A stretch of DNA of 64,000 bases from Chromobacterium haemolyticum (GTDB lineage: Bacteria > Pseudomonadota > Gammaproteobacteria > Burkholderiales > Chromobacteriaceae): NCBI RefSeq assembly GCF_002081825.1, contig NZ_MUKU01000022.1, positions 1 through 64,000 on the forward strand, read 5' to 3'. Shown in pieces: positions 24,449 to 34,127 of the stretch. Numbering within the stretch: position 1 is the stretch's first letter; each line of letters starts with the position of its first letter. The notes under the pieces are model-generated. The model saw only the letters and a list, made by a program, of their open reading frames with translations. It was not told where the DNA came from and did no database searches. A program made the translations under genes and the position numbers.

Positions 24449-25321
24449 AAGGAATTGCCAGTCAAAATCTCCGCCGTCCCGGCGCGTGACCCGGCCGGCC
24501 GAGGAGCCCGAGAAATGTGCGCTGAACACCAGGGCGCTGCGCTCGGCGGCGAAGTCCAGCAGCCAGTGCCTCGATTTCCGCGCCTCGTCCTGCTCCCGGC
24601 AGAAGACGGAATTCCACTCCGGACGGTAGACCTGCATCGGCGTGTGCATCACATCGCCGCAGAACAGCGCCGTCTCGCCGCGGGAACTCAGCGAAATGGA
24701 CATATGTCCGGCGCAATGGCCGGGCGTGGGGTGGAAGCGGAAACCGTCCTGGTAGTCGCCGCCATCCCGGCCGATGACGCGGGCCTGACCGGAGGCGATC
24801 ACCGGCGCCACGCTGTCGTCGAACACCATTCGCCGGCTGTCCGCTACCGGCGTGGCGAAGAAATCCAGATCGCCTTGCGGCAAAGCATAGAGGGCCTTGG
24901 GAAAGGTGGGCGTCCATTGGCCCTTGATCAGCCGCGTGTTCCAGCCCACATGGTCCGCGTGCAAATGGGTCAGCAACACGTGGTCGACGTCCGCGGGCTG
25001 GATGCCCGCGTGGGCCAGGCGTTCCAGAAAGGGCGTTTGCAGCCGGTGGAACAGCGGGTTGAACGCGCGCTCCTTGTCATTGCCGACGCCGGTGTCGATC
25101 AGGAAAACCTGGCCGGCCCATTCCACCACCCAGCTGTGCACGCTCAGGGTGAGGCGTGCGCCGTCGGCGTCCAGCAGGCCGCGCAAGCCCGGCTCTTGCG
25201 CCAGCAGCGTCTCGTCCCAATCGCGATAGAGGAAGGACGGGGCCAGGCCGTGCAGCAGGGTGTCCGTCACGCGGGTGATCTTGGCGTCGCCAAGTTGATA
25301 AGTGGGGCTGATGGTGTCCAT
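24446..25321 (-). CDS. Metallo-beta-lactamase-fold hydrolase
   Basis: 291-residue MBL-fold protein. The zinc motif HxHxDH is in LLTHLHADHVGWN, followed by PTPGHCAGHMSI (His), LFCGDVMHTP (Asp) and VFSAHFSGSS (His). No signal peptide is present, so it acts in the cytoplasm; the group includes quorum-quenching lactonases and many uncharacterised hydrolases. The long frame opens at 25507, but ATG 25321 gives the normal family start and is preceded by AGAGAA. A LysR gene is divergent 138 bp away, which suggests substrate-inducible control. Substrate unknown. Confidence 0.85.
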   Translation of the reverse strand: MDTISPTYQLGDAKITRVTDTLLHGLAPSFLYRDWDETLLAQEPGLRGLLDADGARLTLSVHSWVVEWAGQVFLIDTGVGNDKERAFNPLFHRLQTPFLERLAHAGIQPADVDHVLLTHLHADHVGWNTRLIKGQWTPTFPKALYALPQGDLDFFATPVADSRRMVFDDSVAPVIASGQARVIGRDGGDYQDGFRFHPTPGHCAGHMSISLSSRGETALFCGDVMHTPMQVYRPEWNSVFCREQDEARKSRHWLLDFAAERSALVFSAHFSGSSAGRVTRRDGGDFDWQFL

Positions 25322-25407
25322 TTGGTTCTCTGCGGCTAGGGGGGGCGCCGGTGCGGCCGGCGGCTTGACCGTCACTATCGCGGAAATTATCCATGCTTTC
25401 CAATGCC

Positions 25408-25420
25408 GAATTATTAATTC
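25408..25420. promoter_or_regulatory. Candidate LysR-binding site
   Basis: GAATT (25408-25412), ATT, AATTC (25416-25420) is an AT-rich inverted repeat in the short divergent region between the MBL-fold gene and the LysR gene, 40 bp before the LysR start. LysR regulators typically bind such interrupted dyads. Confidence 0.4.
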
Positions 25421-25459
25421 GTGATAACTTAAAGGCATAGTCAAGCCGAAAGACCCCGC

Positions 25460-26347
25460 ATGGAATTGCGTCATCTTCGTTACTTCGTCGCCGTGGCCGA
25501 GCACCAAAGCGTGCGCCTGGCCTCAGAGCGCCTGCACATCACTCAGCCGGCGGTGTCGCGGCAAATCCAGGACCTGGAACAAGAATTGGGCTTGCCCTTG
25601 TTTGAACGTTCGTCGCGCGGCCTCAAGCTGACCGCCGCCGGCGCAAGTTATCTGCGCGATGTGCGCAAAGCGATGGCCGCGCTGGACGACGCGGCCGAGG
25701 GCGCGCGGCGCGTGGCCGCCGGGCTGTTGGGCCGGCTGCGGCTGGGCTGCGTGGAGAACGCCGGCTGGGACGGACTGGTGCCCCAGGCGTTCAGCCGCTT
25801 CCAGGCGGAGGCGCCGGAGGTGGCGCTGGAACTGAGCGTGTTGAACACGCCGCAGCAATTGGGCGCCTTGGCGGAGGGCGCGCTGGACGGCGGCTTCATC
25901 TACCAATACGAGCCCCTGCCGGAAGGCGTCGCCGGCATCCCCTTGCTGGAGCACGACGTGGTGTTGGCGCTGCCGCGTTGCTGGGACACCGGCCACGACG
26001 AAAACCTCCCCGTTGCGCTGAGCAGCCTGGCGGATCGGCCCTTCGTCACGCTGCCGCGAGAAGCGTATCCCGGCTATTACGATCGCTTGATCGGCGCGTG
26101 CCAGCAACAAGGCGTGCATCTCAAGGTGGCGCAGGAGGCGGGCACCGAGACAGCGATCCTGTCCTTGGTCTGCTCCGGCATCGGCGCCGCCATCGTCAAC
26201 TCGGCCAATCTGGGCCGGCCTCCGGCTCAGGCTCGCTTCTTCCGGCTGCGGGACCTGTCCTTGCCGATGCCGCTGACCTTCGTCAGCCGCCAGGACGCGG
26301 TCAATCCGGCGCTGACGCGCTTTCTGACCGCGCTTCAAGGCGTTTGA
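25460..26347 (+). CDS. LysR-type transcriptional regulator
   Basis: 295-residue regulator with N-terminal MELRHLRYFVAVAEHQSVRL and HITQPAVSRQIQDLEQELGL as the helix-turn-helix, and a C-terminal effector-binding domain (GRLRLGCVENAGWDGLVPQA). It is divergent from the MBL-fold hydrolase and probably controls it. It is convergent with the last NRPS gene, with a hairpin between them. Confidence 0.92.
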   Translation: MELRHLRYFVAVAEHQSVRLASERLHITQPAVSRQIQDLEQELGLPLFERSSRGLKLTAAGASYLRDVRKAMAALDDAAEGARRVAAGLLGRLRLGCVENAGWDGLVPQAFSRFQAEAPEVALELSVLNTPQQLGALAEGALDGGFIYQYEPLPEGVAGIPLLEHDVVLALPRCWDTGHDENLPVALSSLADRPFVTLPREAYPGYYDRLIGACQQQGVHLKVAQEAGTETAILSLVCSGIGAAIVNSANLGRPPAQARFFRLRDLSLPMPLTFVSRQDAVNPALTRFLTALQGV

Positions 26348-26442
26348 GCCGCCCAGCGTCGATAGCGCTGAGGCCGGGGAGCGCCGGCGGCTGCCCCGCC
26401 TCGCGCTTGACCGCGCCGTCAAGGGCGCGGCGTGGACCGCTT

Positions 26443-26470
26443 GCCGTCTCGCCATGGGGGGAGAGACGGC
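26443..26470. terminator. Hairpin between convergent lysR and NRPS genes
   Basis: GCCGTCTC (26443-26450) pairs with GAGACGGC (26463-26470) over a 12-base loop, 21 bases after the 3' end of the final NRPS gene. It may end transcripts from both sides. No T run is present. Confidence 0.5.
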
Positions 26471-26490
26471 GTTCGGCATGCCCGGTCGCG

Positions 26491-29400
26491 TCATGCGCCT
26501 ATGTCGGCCAGCGCCCCGACGGCGACGCCCAGCGCCTCTTCGAAAGCCTGGAACAGCGCGTCCGCCGCGGCCTCGCGGCAATAGGCGGGGTCGCAGCTTA
26601 GCCGGAATTCGGCGATGTCCGAGCCGTCGTCCAGATGGACGGCGATATTGACGGGGTAGTGGAAGAGATCCACGCCGTCCCAGTCCCGCAAATCCGCTTC
26701 TTTCGAATCCCGCGCCCGGAAATTCGTGAAGTTGAAGGTGTAATAAAACTCCCGGCCGGGGCCGCGCGCATCGAAAATCGCGCTGTGCGGGTAGAGCGCG
26801 TATTTTTCCTGTAGCAGCAGGCGCTGGTGGATCGCGTCAGCCGTCTCCAGAGGGCACTCCAGGGCCTGAAACGACAGCGGCTGCAAATTCCAGAACAGGC
26901 CCACCGCCTCCAGAGGATCGCTCAGTTCCGGCACCCGGCCGTTGACCACCATTCCGATCAGGACCTGAGGGTCCCGGGTCGCGCGCGCGATCGCCTGCCC
27001 GGCGGCGGCCAAATACAAGGATCGCGTCTGGATGCGCCGCGCGCGCGCGCAGTGGCCGACGCGGGCCACCAGCCGGGGCGCGATGCGTTTTTTGTGTTCC
27101 ATCATCCCGGTTGGAGGCGCTCTCCTTCGCTCAACCGTCTGTTTTCCGGCAAACGGCGCTCGCCGCCAGTATTCAATCGCCGCCGGGTCCATGGTCATTT
27201 GCTGCTGGAGGGCGACATATTCGGAAAACACATCCGCGCAGGCCATCGGCGCGACGGCGTCATGGCGCCGATAGCGCTGGAATACCGCGTCGAAAAAGCG
27301 TTGCTGGCCCCAGCCGTCGTCTATCGCGTGGTGGATGCTTAGGAAAACGACGCAGCGGCTGTCCGTGGTTTGGAAGAAACGCAGCCGCGCCATTTCGCTG
27401 GCCGCTTCAAACGGCTTGAACGGCGCATGCAGGTCGGCGCGCGCGTACTCGGCAATCCGCGCCTGCCGCCGCGATGGGGCGTCGCGCCGGATGTCGACGG
27501 CGTCCAGACGCACCCGTTCCCTCCCCGCGTCGATGCGGAGAATCGCGTCGCCGTCGCGGACGAAGAGGGTGCGGAAGACGGGATGCCGGGAGAACTCCAA
27601 GCGGAAGGCTTCCATGAGCCGCGCGATGTCGAGCGTCCGGTTTTCGCAGTCAAACCACTGCTGCACATGATAGACGCCAAGTCCCGCAGGGGCCGCCTGA
27701 TACTGCTCCAGCATGACGCGCTGCATATCGGACACGGCGTTTGCCCGTTTCGCCGGCGTCGGCGGCAAACCGGTTTCGCCCCGCAGGCTGCGGTCGTTCA
27801 GATCCCGGACATTCGGCGAATGAAACACGTCTTCCACCGTGGCGGCCCAGCCGGCGCGATTCAGCGCCATGATCAGTTCCACGGCGCGGATCGAGTCCCC
27901 GCCCAAGGCGAAGAAGTCATCGTTAGGACCAAGACGCTCCACGCCGAGCACCCGGCTCCAGATCGCCGTCATGTCGGCTTCATCGGCCGAGGCCGGCGCG
28001 TCCGGCGGGCGTTCGTCGCTCAGGGCCCGCGCCATTTGCGGCAACCGGCTGCGATCGATCTTGCCGTGAGCGGTCAGCGGCAGGCTGTCGATGCAATGAA
28101 AGTGGTGCGGCATCATGAAACCGGGCAGTTTTTCCGCCAGCGCCTGGCGGAGTTCCCGCAAGCTCAGCGGCGCGGACGCGAAGCGGAGATAGGCCGACAG
28201 CAGATCGCGCCCGTCCTCGGACGAGGCCTGGACTACCGCGTTGGCGACGCCGTCCAGCTCGCAGAGCGCGGACTCGATCTCCGCCAGCGAAACCCGGAAA
28301 CCGCGGATCTTCAGGTAGCCGCCCTTGCGCGCTTCGTAAACCAGCTCGCCGTGCGGATCGATCTTCGCCAGATCCTGGGTTTTGTACATTCGCGCGCCTT
28401 CGTGGCCGGGGAAGGGGCAGGGAATAAAGGCCTCGGCGGTGAGGCCGGGCCGGCCGTGATAGCCGCGCGCCAGCCCTGGGCCGGCGACATACAGCTCGCC
28501 GACATCGCCGGCCGCCACCGGCTTCAAGTCCTCGTCGAGAAGGAACAGCGACAAGTCCGGCAAGGCCGAGCCGATGCCGGCGGACTTCCGGTGTTTCGTC
28601 TCGTCGGCGTCGACCACATGCAGGGTGACGTGCACGGTGGTTTCGGTAATGCCGTACATATTGACCAGCACCGGGCCCTCGTTGCCCATGGTTTTGAACC
28701 AGGGTTTGAGCTGGATCAGGTCCAGCCGCTCGCCGCCAAACACCACGAAGGCCAGCGACGCCAGGGCCTCGCGCTGTTCCGGATGTTCGCTCAAATACAA
28801 GGCCAGCTGATAGAAGAAGGACGGCGTCTGATTGAGCACCGTGGCGCCATGCCGCCGCAAATACGCCAGCAGCGCGGAGGGGTCTCGAATGATGGCCAGG
28901 TCCGGGACCAGCAAGGTTCCGCCATGCAAGAGCGCGCCGAAAATTTCCCAGACCGAAAAATCGAAGGCGTAGGAATGCAGCAAGGGCCAGACGTCCTCCG
29001 GCCCAAAGTCGTAATAGGGCTGGGACTCGGTAAACAGCCGCAGCACATTGCGGTGGGTGATCAGGCTGCCTTTCGGGCCTCCGGTCGAGCCCGAGGTATA
29101 GATGACGTAAGCCAGCTTGTCGCGATTCGGCGCGCCGTCTGCGGGCGTCTCTGCGTGATCGTCGCGCGATGGGGCAAAGGCGTCCAGATCAAGCTGCGGG
29201 ATGCCCTTGGCGGACGCGGCGGCGGCCAGCCTTTCCCGCGATGCCTCATCCAAGACGATGAGCTTGGGCCGGGCGTCGCCGATGAGATAGTCCAGCCGCT
29301 CGGCCGGATACTCCGGGTCCAGCGGAAGGTAGGCGCCGCCGGCTTTCAGGATGGCCAGCATGGCGACGATCAGATTGGACGATCGGCGCACGGACAAGCC

Positions 29401-29664
29401 CACCAGGGTTTCGGCGCCCACGCCCATGACGCGGAGCCGGCGGGCCAGGGCGTCCGCCCGTTGGTCCAGCTGTTGGTAGCTGAGCGAAGCCGCCGCGCAT
29501 TGCACGGCGATGCGGTCGGGAAAGCGCTGGACCGAGCGGGAGAAAGCCTCGGCAAGCGTTTGGCAGGCGCTGAGTTCTGTTGGATGAGTCATTGGTTTTT
29601 CATGTCCTGTCGGCAAGGGCGCTTTGCACCCTCCGGCGGTTGGTCTGTTGTCGGCGCTTGACAT
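26491..29664 (-). CDS. NRPS, A(Thr)-T-C
   Basis: 1057-residue synthetase with domain order A (about 45-545), T (about 575-640, FALGGDSIRAVE carrying the phosphopantetheine Ser) and C (about 650-1050, active-site SIHHAIDDGWGQ). Pocket residues read by eye are D-F-W from FDFSVWEIF, N from TVLNQTPS, V and G from FVVFGGE, then M, V, H from NMYGITETTVHVT. This is close to the known threonine code DFWNIGMVHK. Ending in C rather than TE or E is unusual and suggests this module is upstream of another, or that the C domain releases the product onto an amine or alcohol. The start is uncertain: ATG 29664 lies four bases after the preceding stop, while in-frame ATG 29592 has AGGA further upstream. Confidence 0.85.
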   Translation of the reverse strand: MSSADNRPTAGGCKAPLPTGHEKPMTHPTELSACQTLAEAFSRSVQRFPDRIAVQCAAASLSYQQLDQRADALARRLRVMGVGAETLVGLSVRRSSNLIVAMLAILKAGGAYLPLDPEYPAERLDYLIGDARPKLIVLDEASRERLAAAASAKGIPQLDLDAFAPSRDDHAETPADGAPNRDKLAYVIYTSGSTGGPKGSLITHRNVLRLFTESQPYYDFGPEDVWPLLHSYAFDFSVWEIFGALLHGGTLLVPDLAIIRDPSALLAYLRRHGATVLNQTPSFFYQLALYLSEHPEQREALASLAFVVFGGERLDLIQLKPWFKTMGNEGPVLVNMYGITETTVHVTLHVVDADETKHRKSAGIGSALPDLSLFLLDEDLKPVAAGDVGELYVAGPGLARGYHGRPGLTAEAFIPCPFPGHEGARMYKTQDLAKIDPHGELVYEARKGGYLKIRGFRVSLAEIESALCELDGVANAVVQASSEDGRDLLSAYLRFASAPLSLRELRQALAEKLPGFMMPHHFHCIDSLPLTAHGKIDRSRLPQMARALSDERPPDAPASADEADMTAIWSRVLGVERLGPNDDFFALGGDSIRAVELIMALNRAGWAATVEDVFHSPNVRDLNDRSLRGETGLPPTPAKRANAVSDMQRVMLEQYQAAPAGLGVYHVQQWFDCENRTLDIARLMEAFRLEFSRHPVFRTLFVRDGDAILRIDAGRERVRLDAVDIRRDAPSRRQARIAEYARADLHAPFKPFEAASEMARLRFFQTTDSRCVVFLSIHHAIDDGWGQQRFFDAVFQRYRRHDAVAPMACADVFSEYVALQQQMTMDPAAIEYWRRAPFAGKQTVERRRAPPTGMMEHKKRIAPRLVARVGHCARARRIQTRSLYLAAAGQAIARATRDPQVLIGMVVNGRVPELSDPLEAVGLFWNLQPLSFQALECPLETADAIHQRLLLQEKYALYPHSAIFDARGPGREFYYTFNFTNFRARDSKEADLRDWDGVDLFHYPVNIAVHLDDGSDIAEFRLSCDPAYCREAAADALFQAFEEALGVAVGALADIGA

Positions 29665-29668
29665 GGGG

Positions 29669-32401
29669 TCAAGTCGCGTCCGCCGCCAAGCCAGCGTTCC
29701 CGGCGCCGGCCGGCTTGGGTTTTCTCAGCAGCTTGGGCGCGGCGCGCGGCACTTCCCCGGCGACGTTCGCGCCGGCGGCTTGCCGCAGCGGCGCGTCGAA
29801 GCCCCACACGCACTGGGACAGCAAGGCCGATAGTTCCGCGCCCATGGTTTCAATCGACGCTGGATCGAACATATCGGTCGCGTACTCTATGCGGACGCAA
29901 CTGCGCGCGAGGTTGAAGCCGAAGGCCAGGTCGAACTTGGCGATAGGGTTGCTGCCCGGCAGCAAGGTCACGGACAGGCCGTCTTGCGTCCAGCCGTCGA
30001 AGTCTTGATCGGCGGTGACCACCACCTGGAAGACCGGGTGTTGGCCGGGAACGCGCTCCACGCCAAGCTGATCGACGAGGGAGGAGAACGGCACCCGGTA
30101 GCCGGCGTAACTCGCCTGGGCGGTTTGGCGGATTTTTTCGATGATGTTGCGCGGGGTGTCGGCTGTCTCTATCCGCACCGGCATGGCCAGCAAATTGACG
30201 AAATTGCCTATGGTGTCTTCAATCGCGCCTTCGCCGCGTCCGCCATGGGGGAAGCCCATGCAGACGTCGGCCTGATGGCCGCGCGCGGACAGATAGGCGG
30301 CGAGCAGGGCGGCGACGGCCATGAACGGCGAGGCGCCAAGCTGGGCGGCGCGCTGGATGTGCTCGCCCAGCAGCGCCTGGGGCAAGGCGCACTCCAGGAA
30401 GGCCCCGGCGTAGTCGCGTCTCAGCGGGCGCGGGCGGTCCGGCCTGAGATTGAGCGGGGTCGCGGTTCCCGCCAGGCGGTCTAGCCAGCGGCTCAATTCC
30501 TTTTGATAGTCGCGGCTGCGCTGCCAGGCCCGCTCCTCGGCGGCGGCCTCCCTCACCGTCGTCGCCGGCCCCACGGCGGGCAAGGCGCCGCCTCGCAGCA
30601 GGGCTCGCAGATCGCGCAGCCATATCTGCGCGGAATGGCCGTCAAACGCCATGTGGTGAAACACCATCAACAATACCCAGTGTTCGCGGTCGCGGCGTAC
30701 TAGGCAAAAGCGGAAGAGCCGGCCGGCGGCGAGGTCGAAGGCGGTGGAGCTGAAATCCCGTTCCAGGCTGGCGAAGCCGGCGTCGCGGCTATCCTGCGGC
30801 TGTTGGCTGAGATCCGCGGTGTCGAGCACGCGGGAGGGCGGCGCGCCGATGTCCTGACGCAGGCCGGACGGCGTTTCCACAAAGCGCGTGCACAGGGCTT
30901 CATGACGCTTCAGCAACTGCTCCAGCGCCGCCTCCAGGCGGGCGGGGTCCAGTTGGCCACGCATCTCCAGATGCAGCGGGACATTGTACAAGGCGCGGTC
31001 CGGGGCCAGTTTCTCGAAGAAATACAGGCTTTGCTGATTGCTGGACAGCAGGCCGAGCCGGTCGTCGGCCTGGGGCCGCGCCAATGCCGCGGACGCGCCG
31101 GTGTCCCGCTCTTGCCCGCTGCTGGAGAGTTCTTGCCCATCAGCCGCCGACAAGGCGTCCAGCCGGCGGGAAGGATCAGCCAGGCAATGCGCGGCGAAGC
31201 GGACCAGCCCGTTCAAGAGCCGCTGGGCGGCCGAGGCTTCGAACAAGGTGCCGGCGTACTCGAGCGCCAGCCAGAGGCCGTCGTCGCGTTCGTCCAGGAC
31301 AAAGCTCAAATTGTGCTTCGCGCCTCCGGCATGCGCCGCCTGCTCGGCCAGCCGCAGGCCGGAGAGACGCCAGAGCGGGCGTTTTTGCACCCGCGCGGCG
31401 ACTTGAAACCCTGGCGGCGCCAAGGCGGCGGAGGATTCAAGCGCCATGTCCCGGTTCTCGAGTCCTTGCACGGCCAGCGAGCGGACCTGGTCCAGCATTT
31501 CCCGCAGATTAGGCTTGGCGTCCAGCCTCAAGCGCAGCGGGAGCGGGGTTTCGAACAGGCCGATGATGTCATTGGTTTCCGCGTGGCGTCGTCCCGGAAC
31601 GGACGCGCCGATGAGGATTTCATCCCGGCCGCTTTCCGCGCCCAGGAAAAGACCGAGCAAGGATGAGAAAACAAGCAGCAAGGCGTCTCCCGTTTCCTGT
31701 TGAAGCCGGCGCAGCTGTTGCTCCTGAGCGGCGGGGAGCTTGAGCGTCAACTCCGCGCCGTCCGTCAATACCTTGGCCGGAAACGGGCCGCCCGCGCTCA
31801 ATAGTGAAAGCCGGGGCGCGCCGGCACGCCATTGTTCGCGCTGCCAATGAGCGAAGTCCGCGTAATCGAGCGCATTGGGCGCGAGCTCGACGTTGCCGCC
31901 GTTCAAGGCCGCGGCGTAAGCCGTTTCCAGGTCCGTCGCCAGAATGCCGGCCGACCAGGCGTCGAAAACGGCCTGATGGAACGTCATGATCAGGCGCGCG
32001 TCTTCATCCGCCGGCTGAAGGAGAACAAAGCGGAACAAGGGCCCCGTTGCCAGATCGAAGGGGCGGCGGATGATTTCCCGGACGGCAGCGGCCAGGCCGG
32101 CGCTGTCTCCGCTCGCCGCTTCTAGGGGCTTCAGCTGGAGCAAGGGGCCGGGCCAGGCATGCCGCGTCGAGCAACGCAGCTCGTCGCCGTCGAAGGCCAT
32201 TGTCGTGCGCAATGCCTCGTGTTTGGCCACGACCGCGGCCAGGGCCGTCTCCAATGCCGCGGCGTCCAGCGCGCCGCTTATCCGCAGCACGACGGGAAAC
32301 GAGCATGAGGCGGCGTCCGGCGCCAACTGGTCAAGGTAGAAAAGCTGTTCCTGATGCGAGGACGCAAGCCAGCCGTAGCCGGCATCGAGTGAAAATTTCA
32401 T
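29669..32401 (-). CDS. Stand-alone double condensation-domain protein (C-C)
   Basis: 910-residue protein made of two NRPS condensation domains and nothing else. The first (about 10-440) has MTFHQAVFDAWSAG where HHxxxDG should be: the second, catalytic His is Gln and the Gly is Ala, so amide formation there is doubtful. The second (about 455-890) has the intact motif in MVFHHMAFDGHSAQ. No adenylation or carrier domain is present. It must therefore act in trans between other synthetases of this locus. The first domain may be a docking or recruitment platform, as inactive C-type domains are in glycopeptide (X domain) systems. The 32402-32522 gap to the hydroxylase gene contains a repeat remnant. 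Confidence 0.85.
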   Translation of the reverse strand: MKFSLDAGYGWLASSHQEQLFYLDQLAPDAASCSFPVVLRISGALDAAALETALAAVVAKHEALRTTMAFDGDELRCSTRHAWPGPLLQLKPLEAASGDSAGLAAAVREIIRRPFDLATGPLFRFVLLQPADEDARLIMTFHQAVFDAWSAGILATDLETAYAAALNGGNVELAPNALDYADFAHWQREQWRAGAPRLSLLSAGGPFPAKVLTDGAELTLKLPAAQEQQLRRLQQETGDALLLVFSSLLGLFLGAESGRDEILIGASVPGRRHAETNDIIGLFETPLPLRLRLDAKPNLREMLDQVRSLAVQGLENRDMALESSAALAPPGFQVAARVQKRPLWRLSGLRLAEQAAHAGGAKHNLSFVLDERDDGLWLALEYAGTLFEASAAQRLLNGLVRFAAHCLADPSRRLDALSAADGQELSSSGQERDTGASAALARPQADDRLGLLSSNQQSLYFFEKLAPDRALYNVPLHLEMRGQLDPARLEAALEQLLKRHEALCTRFVETPSGLRQDIGAPPSRVLDTADLSQQPQDSRDAGFASLERDFSSTAFDLAAGRLFRFCLVRRDREHWVLLMVFHHMAFDGHSAQIWLRDLRALLRGGALPAVGPATTVREAAAEERAWQRSRDYQKELSRWLDRLAGTATPLNLRPDRPRPLRRDYAGAFLECALPQALLGEHIQRAAQLGASPFMAVAALLAAYLSARGHQADVCMGFPHGGRGEGAIEDTIGNFVNLLAMPVRIETADTPRNIIEKIRQTAQASYAGYRVPFSSLVDQLGVERVPGQHPVFQVVVTADQDFDGWTQDGLSVTLLPGSNPIAKFDLAFGFNLARSCVRIEYATDMFDPASIETMGAELSALLSQCVWGFDAPLRQAAGANVAGEVPRAAPKLLRKPKPAGAGNAGLAADAT

Positions 32402-32489
32402 AAGCGAATACCTTGGGTTGGCAATCTGTCGACAAGAGAAAGCCTTTATTCAGCCCCGCGCCCCAAGCCGGCGACGGCTTCCTGGCAGC

Positions 32490-32525
32490 TTTTACGGCGC
32501 GCGGCAGAGATTGAACAGGCTCTCA
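32490..32525. repeat. Right-end fragment of the dispersed MITE-like repeat
   Basis: Reads TTTTACGGCGCGCGGCAG then AGATTGAACAGGCTCTCA, like the right end of the other copies. The TCA at 32523-32525 is the stop codon of the hydroxylase gene. Confidence 0.55.
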
Positions 32526-34127
32526 GCAGCTGAAGCTGCTGCAGCCGTACAGCCGTTCCGCGCTCAGGCCCGCGGCGCGGCAGCGCTCGAGAAACTTGTT
32601 CGACTCGACGATCTGCTTGCTGTCGGCCGAATACTCCAGGCCGGTGACGAAGCGCATCCAGGGTTCTTGCCCCATCGCGTAGACGTAGATCTTCTTACAG
32701 TCGAACTCCTCGACGATGCTCCAGGCGTGTTCGCAGTCCGAGCCGGACAAGGTGCGGGATTCGTCGTCGCGCCGGCTGAGCGGGCTGCCGGTGTACGGGC
32801 CGTACAGCCAGCTGAGCGGCGCGCCGTCGCACTCCATGCCGATGAACAGCGTGTCCGCCTTGCCCAGGCGCTCCACGATGCGGCGGTACAGGGCGCGGTC
32901 CTTGCAGTCCGAGTCCGCCAGGAACAGGAAGCGGCGGTTTTTCAGCCGCAGGAACATGCCATGCTTGCTTTCGATGTCCAGGTCGGCGTGCTCGCCGTAA
33001 AACGGCAGGCTGACGATTTCGCCGTCGTCGAAGCGCACGCTTTCCATCGGCTCGAGTTCGGACACGTTGCGGAAGCCGAGCGCGCGCAGCGTGAGCTTCA
33101 TCGATGGATCGGCCAGGCTGCGGCTGTTGTGGCGCGGCACCAGGAGGCGGCCGATGCGGCCGCGCAATTGCAGCAGCAGTTCCGGGCTGAAGTGGTCCTG
33201 ATGGTTATGGGTGATGAACACGTAGTCGATATGGTCGGGCAGATCGTCGAAGGTCAGCCGCTGCGGTTCTCCGTCCCGGTCCCAGGTGACGAAGGGGTCG
33301 ATCAGGACCGAGGTGGACGCCGTTTGCAGCAAGACGCAAGCGTGGCCGAAGTAACGGATGCGGACATCGCCGCCGTGATACTCGGGCTGGTTGCGCTGCG
33401 GCGCTTCGGTGTCGAAGAAGCCGCGGAAGCGGGCTTCCTGTTCCTCAGGCACCTTCAGCGCCTGCTTCAGTTCCGCGTAAGGGACGGCGCGTATCCGGCT
33501 GGCGGCGAGCGCTTCGTGATGAGGCGCGGCGAAGGGCAGCGGGAGCACCAGCCTGGCGTCGCCGTCCAGCCGGGGCGTGTTCAGAAAGAAATGGCGCTGC
33601 TCGTCGCGTTCGGTGCTGAAAGCCAGCGCCTGCCGGTCCGCGTCCGCGGCGTCCGGATAGCTCAGCAATGGGTCCAGCACGCGGAGGCCGGGGTGATGGT
33701 TGAGGTCGTAGCTGACTTCGATCAGGCCGGCCAGCGTGGGCGGCAACTCGGCGTAGACCGCGTCCAGGCTGTGGCCGCTGGCGGTTTGCTGCAGCTGGCG
33801 GTTGAGCTTTTGCAGGTCTTCGGCGAAGCGGAGCAGCGGCGCCGCGTCCTTCAGCGTGTCCTGCAGCAGGCGGCGCACCGCGGGCAGATCGCTGGCCGGC
33901 AGTTCCAGGAAGGGGCCGCCCAGCATCTGGGGGTTTTTGGAGGCGGCGATGTGCACATTGGGGTTGGCGATGAAGGAGCGCAGCAGCGGAATCTGGCGGA
34001 AGGCCAGATTGATCGCCTGCTGGACCGGCGACACCAGATGACTCCAGGCGTACCAGCGGTGGAACAGCGGTTCCAGTTTGACGCCGCTTTTCAGGTGGAC
34101 GGCCGCGTCGGGATGGGGAGTGTTCAT
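32523..34127 (-). CDS. CmlA-type diiron beta-hydroxylase of carrier-bound amino acids
   Basis: 534-residue homologue of CmlA, the non-heme diiron monooxygenase that beta-hydroxylates an amino acid held on an NRPS carrier domain in chloramphenicol biosynthesis. An N-terminal domain of about 240 residues precedes a metallo-beta-lactamase-fold domain. The iron ligands line up with CmlA at a constant offset of two: His 307, His 309, Asp 311 and His 312 in [10 protein letters not shown], Glu 379 in FYGEHADL, and Asp 405 in LFLADSDCK. The glutamate is the feature that separates this group from zinc MBL enzymes. It starts four bases inside the upstream NRPS gene (ATGA), so it is coupled to it. The likely substrate is the aromatic residue of the first module. 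Confidence 0.9.
   Translation of the reverse strand: MNTPHPDAAVHLKSGVKLEPLFHRWYAWSHLVSPVQQAINLAFRQIPLLRSFIANPNVHIAASKNPQMLGGPFLELPASDLPAVRRLLQDTLKDAAPLLRFAEDLQKLNRQLQQTASGHSLDAVYAELPPTLAGLIEVSYDLNHHPGLRVLDPLLSYPDAADADRQALAFSTERDEQRHFFLNTPRLDGDARLVLPLPFAAPHHEALAASRIRAVPYAELKQALKVPEEQEARFRGFFDTEAPQRNQPEYHGGDVRIRYFGHACVLLQTASTSVLIDPFVTWDRDGEPQRLTFDDLPDHIDYVFITHNHQDHFSPELLLQLRGRIGRLLVPRHNSRSLADPSMKLTLRALGFRNVSELEPMESVRFDDGEIVSLPFYGEHADLDIESKHGMFLRLKNRRFLFLADSDCKDRALYRRIVERLGKADTLFIGMECDGAPLSWLYGPYTGSPLSRRDDESRTLSGSDCEHAWSIVEEFDCKKIYVYAMGQEPWMRFVTGLEYSADSKQIVESNKFLERCRAAGLSAERLYGCSSFSC

Noticed and set aside
29669..32401. C-C protein considered as condensation plus epimerisation
   Set aside because: Neither domain shows the E-domain signatures (such as the RTVGWFTSLFP type seen in the large NRPS).
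32523..34127. Hydroxylase gene first considered as an ordinary metallo-beta-lactamase hydrolase
   Set aside because: The Glu in FYGEHADL and the large N-terminal domain, with ligand spacing as in CmlA, fit the diiron hydroxylase group instead.
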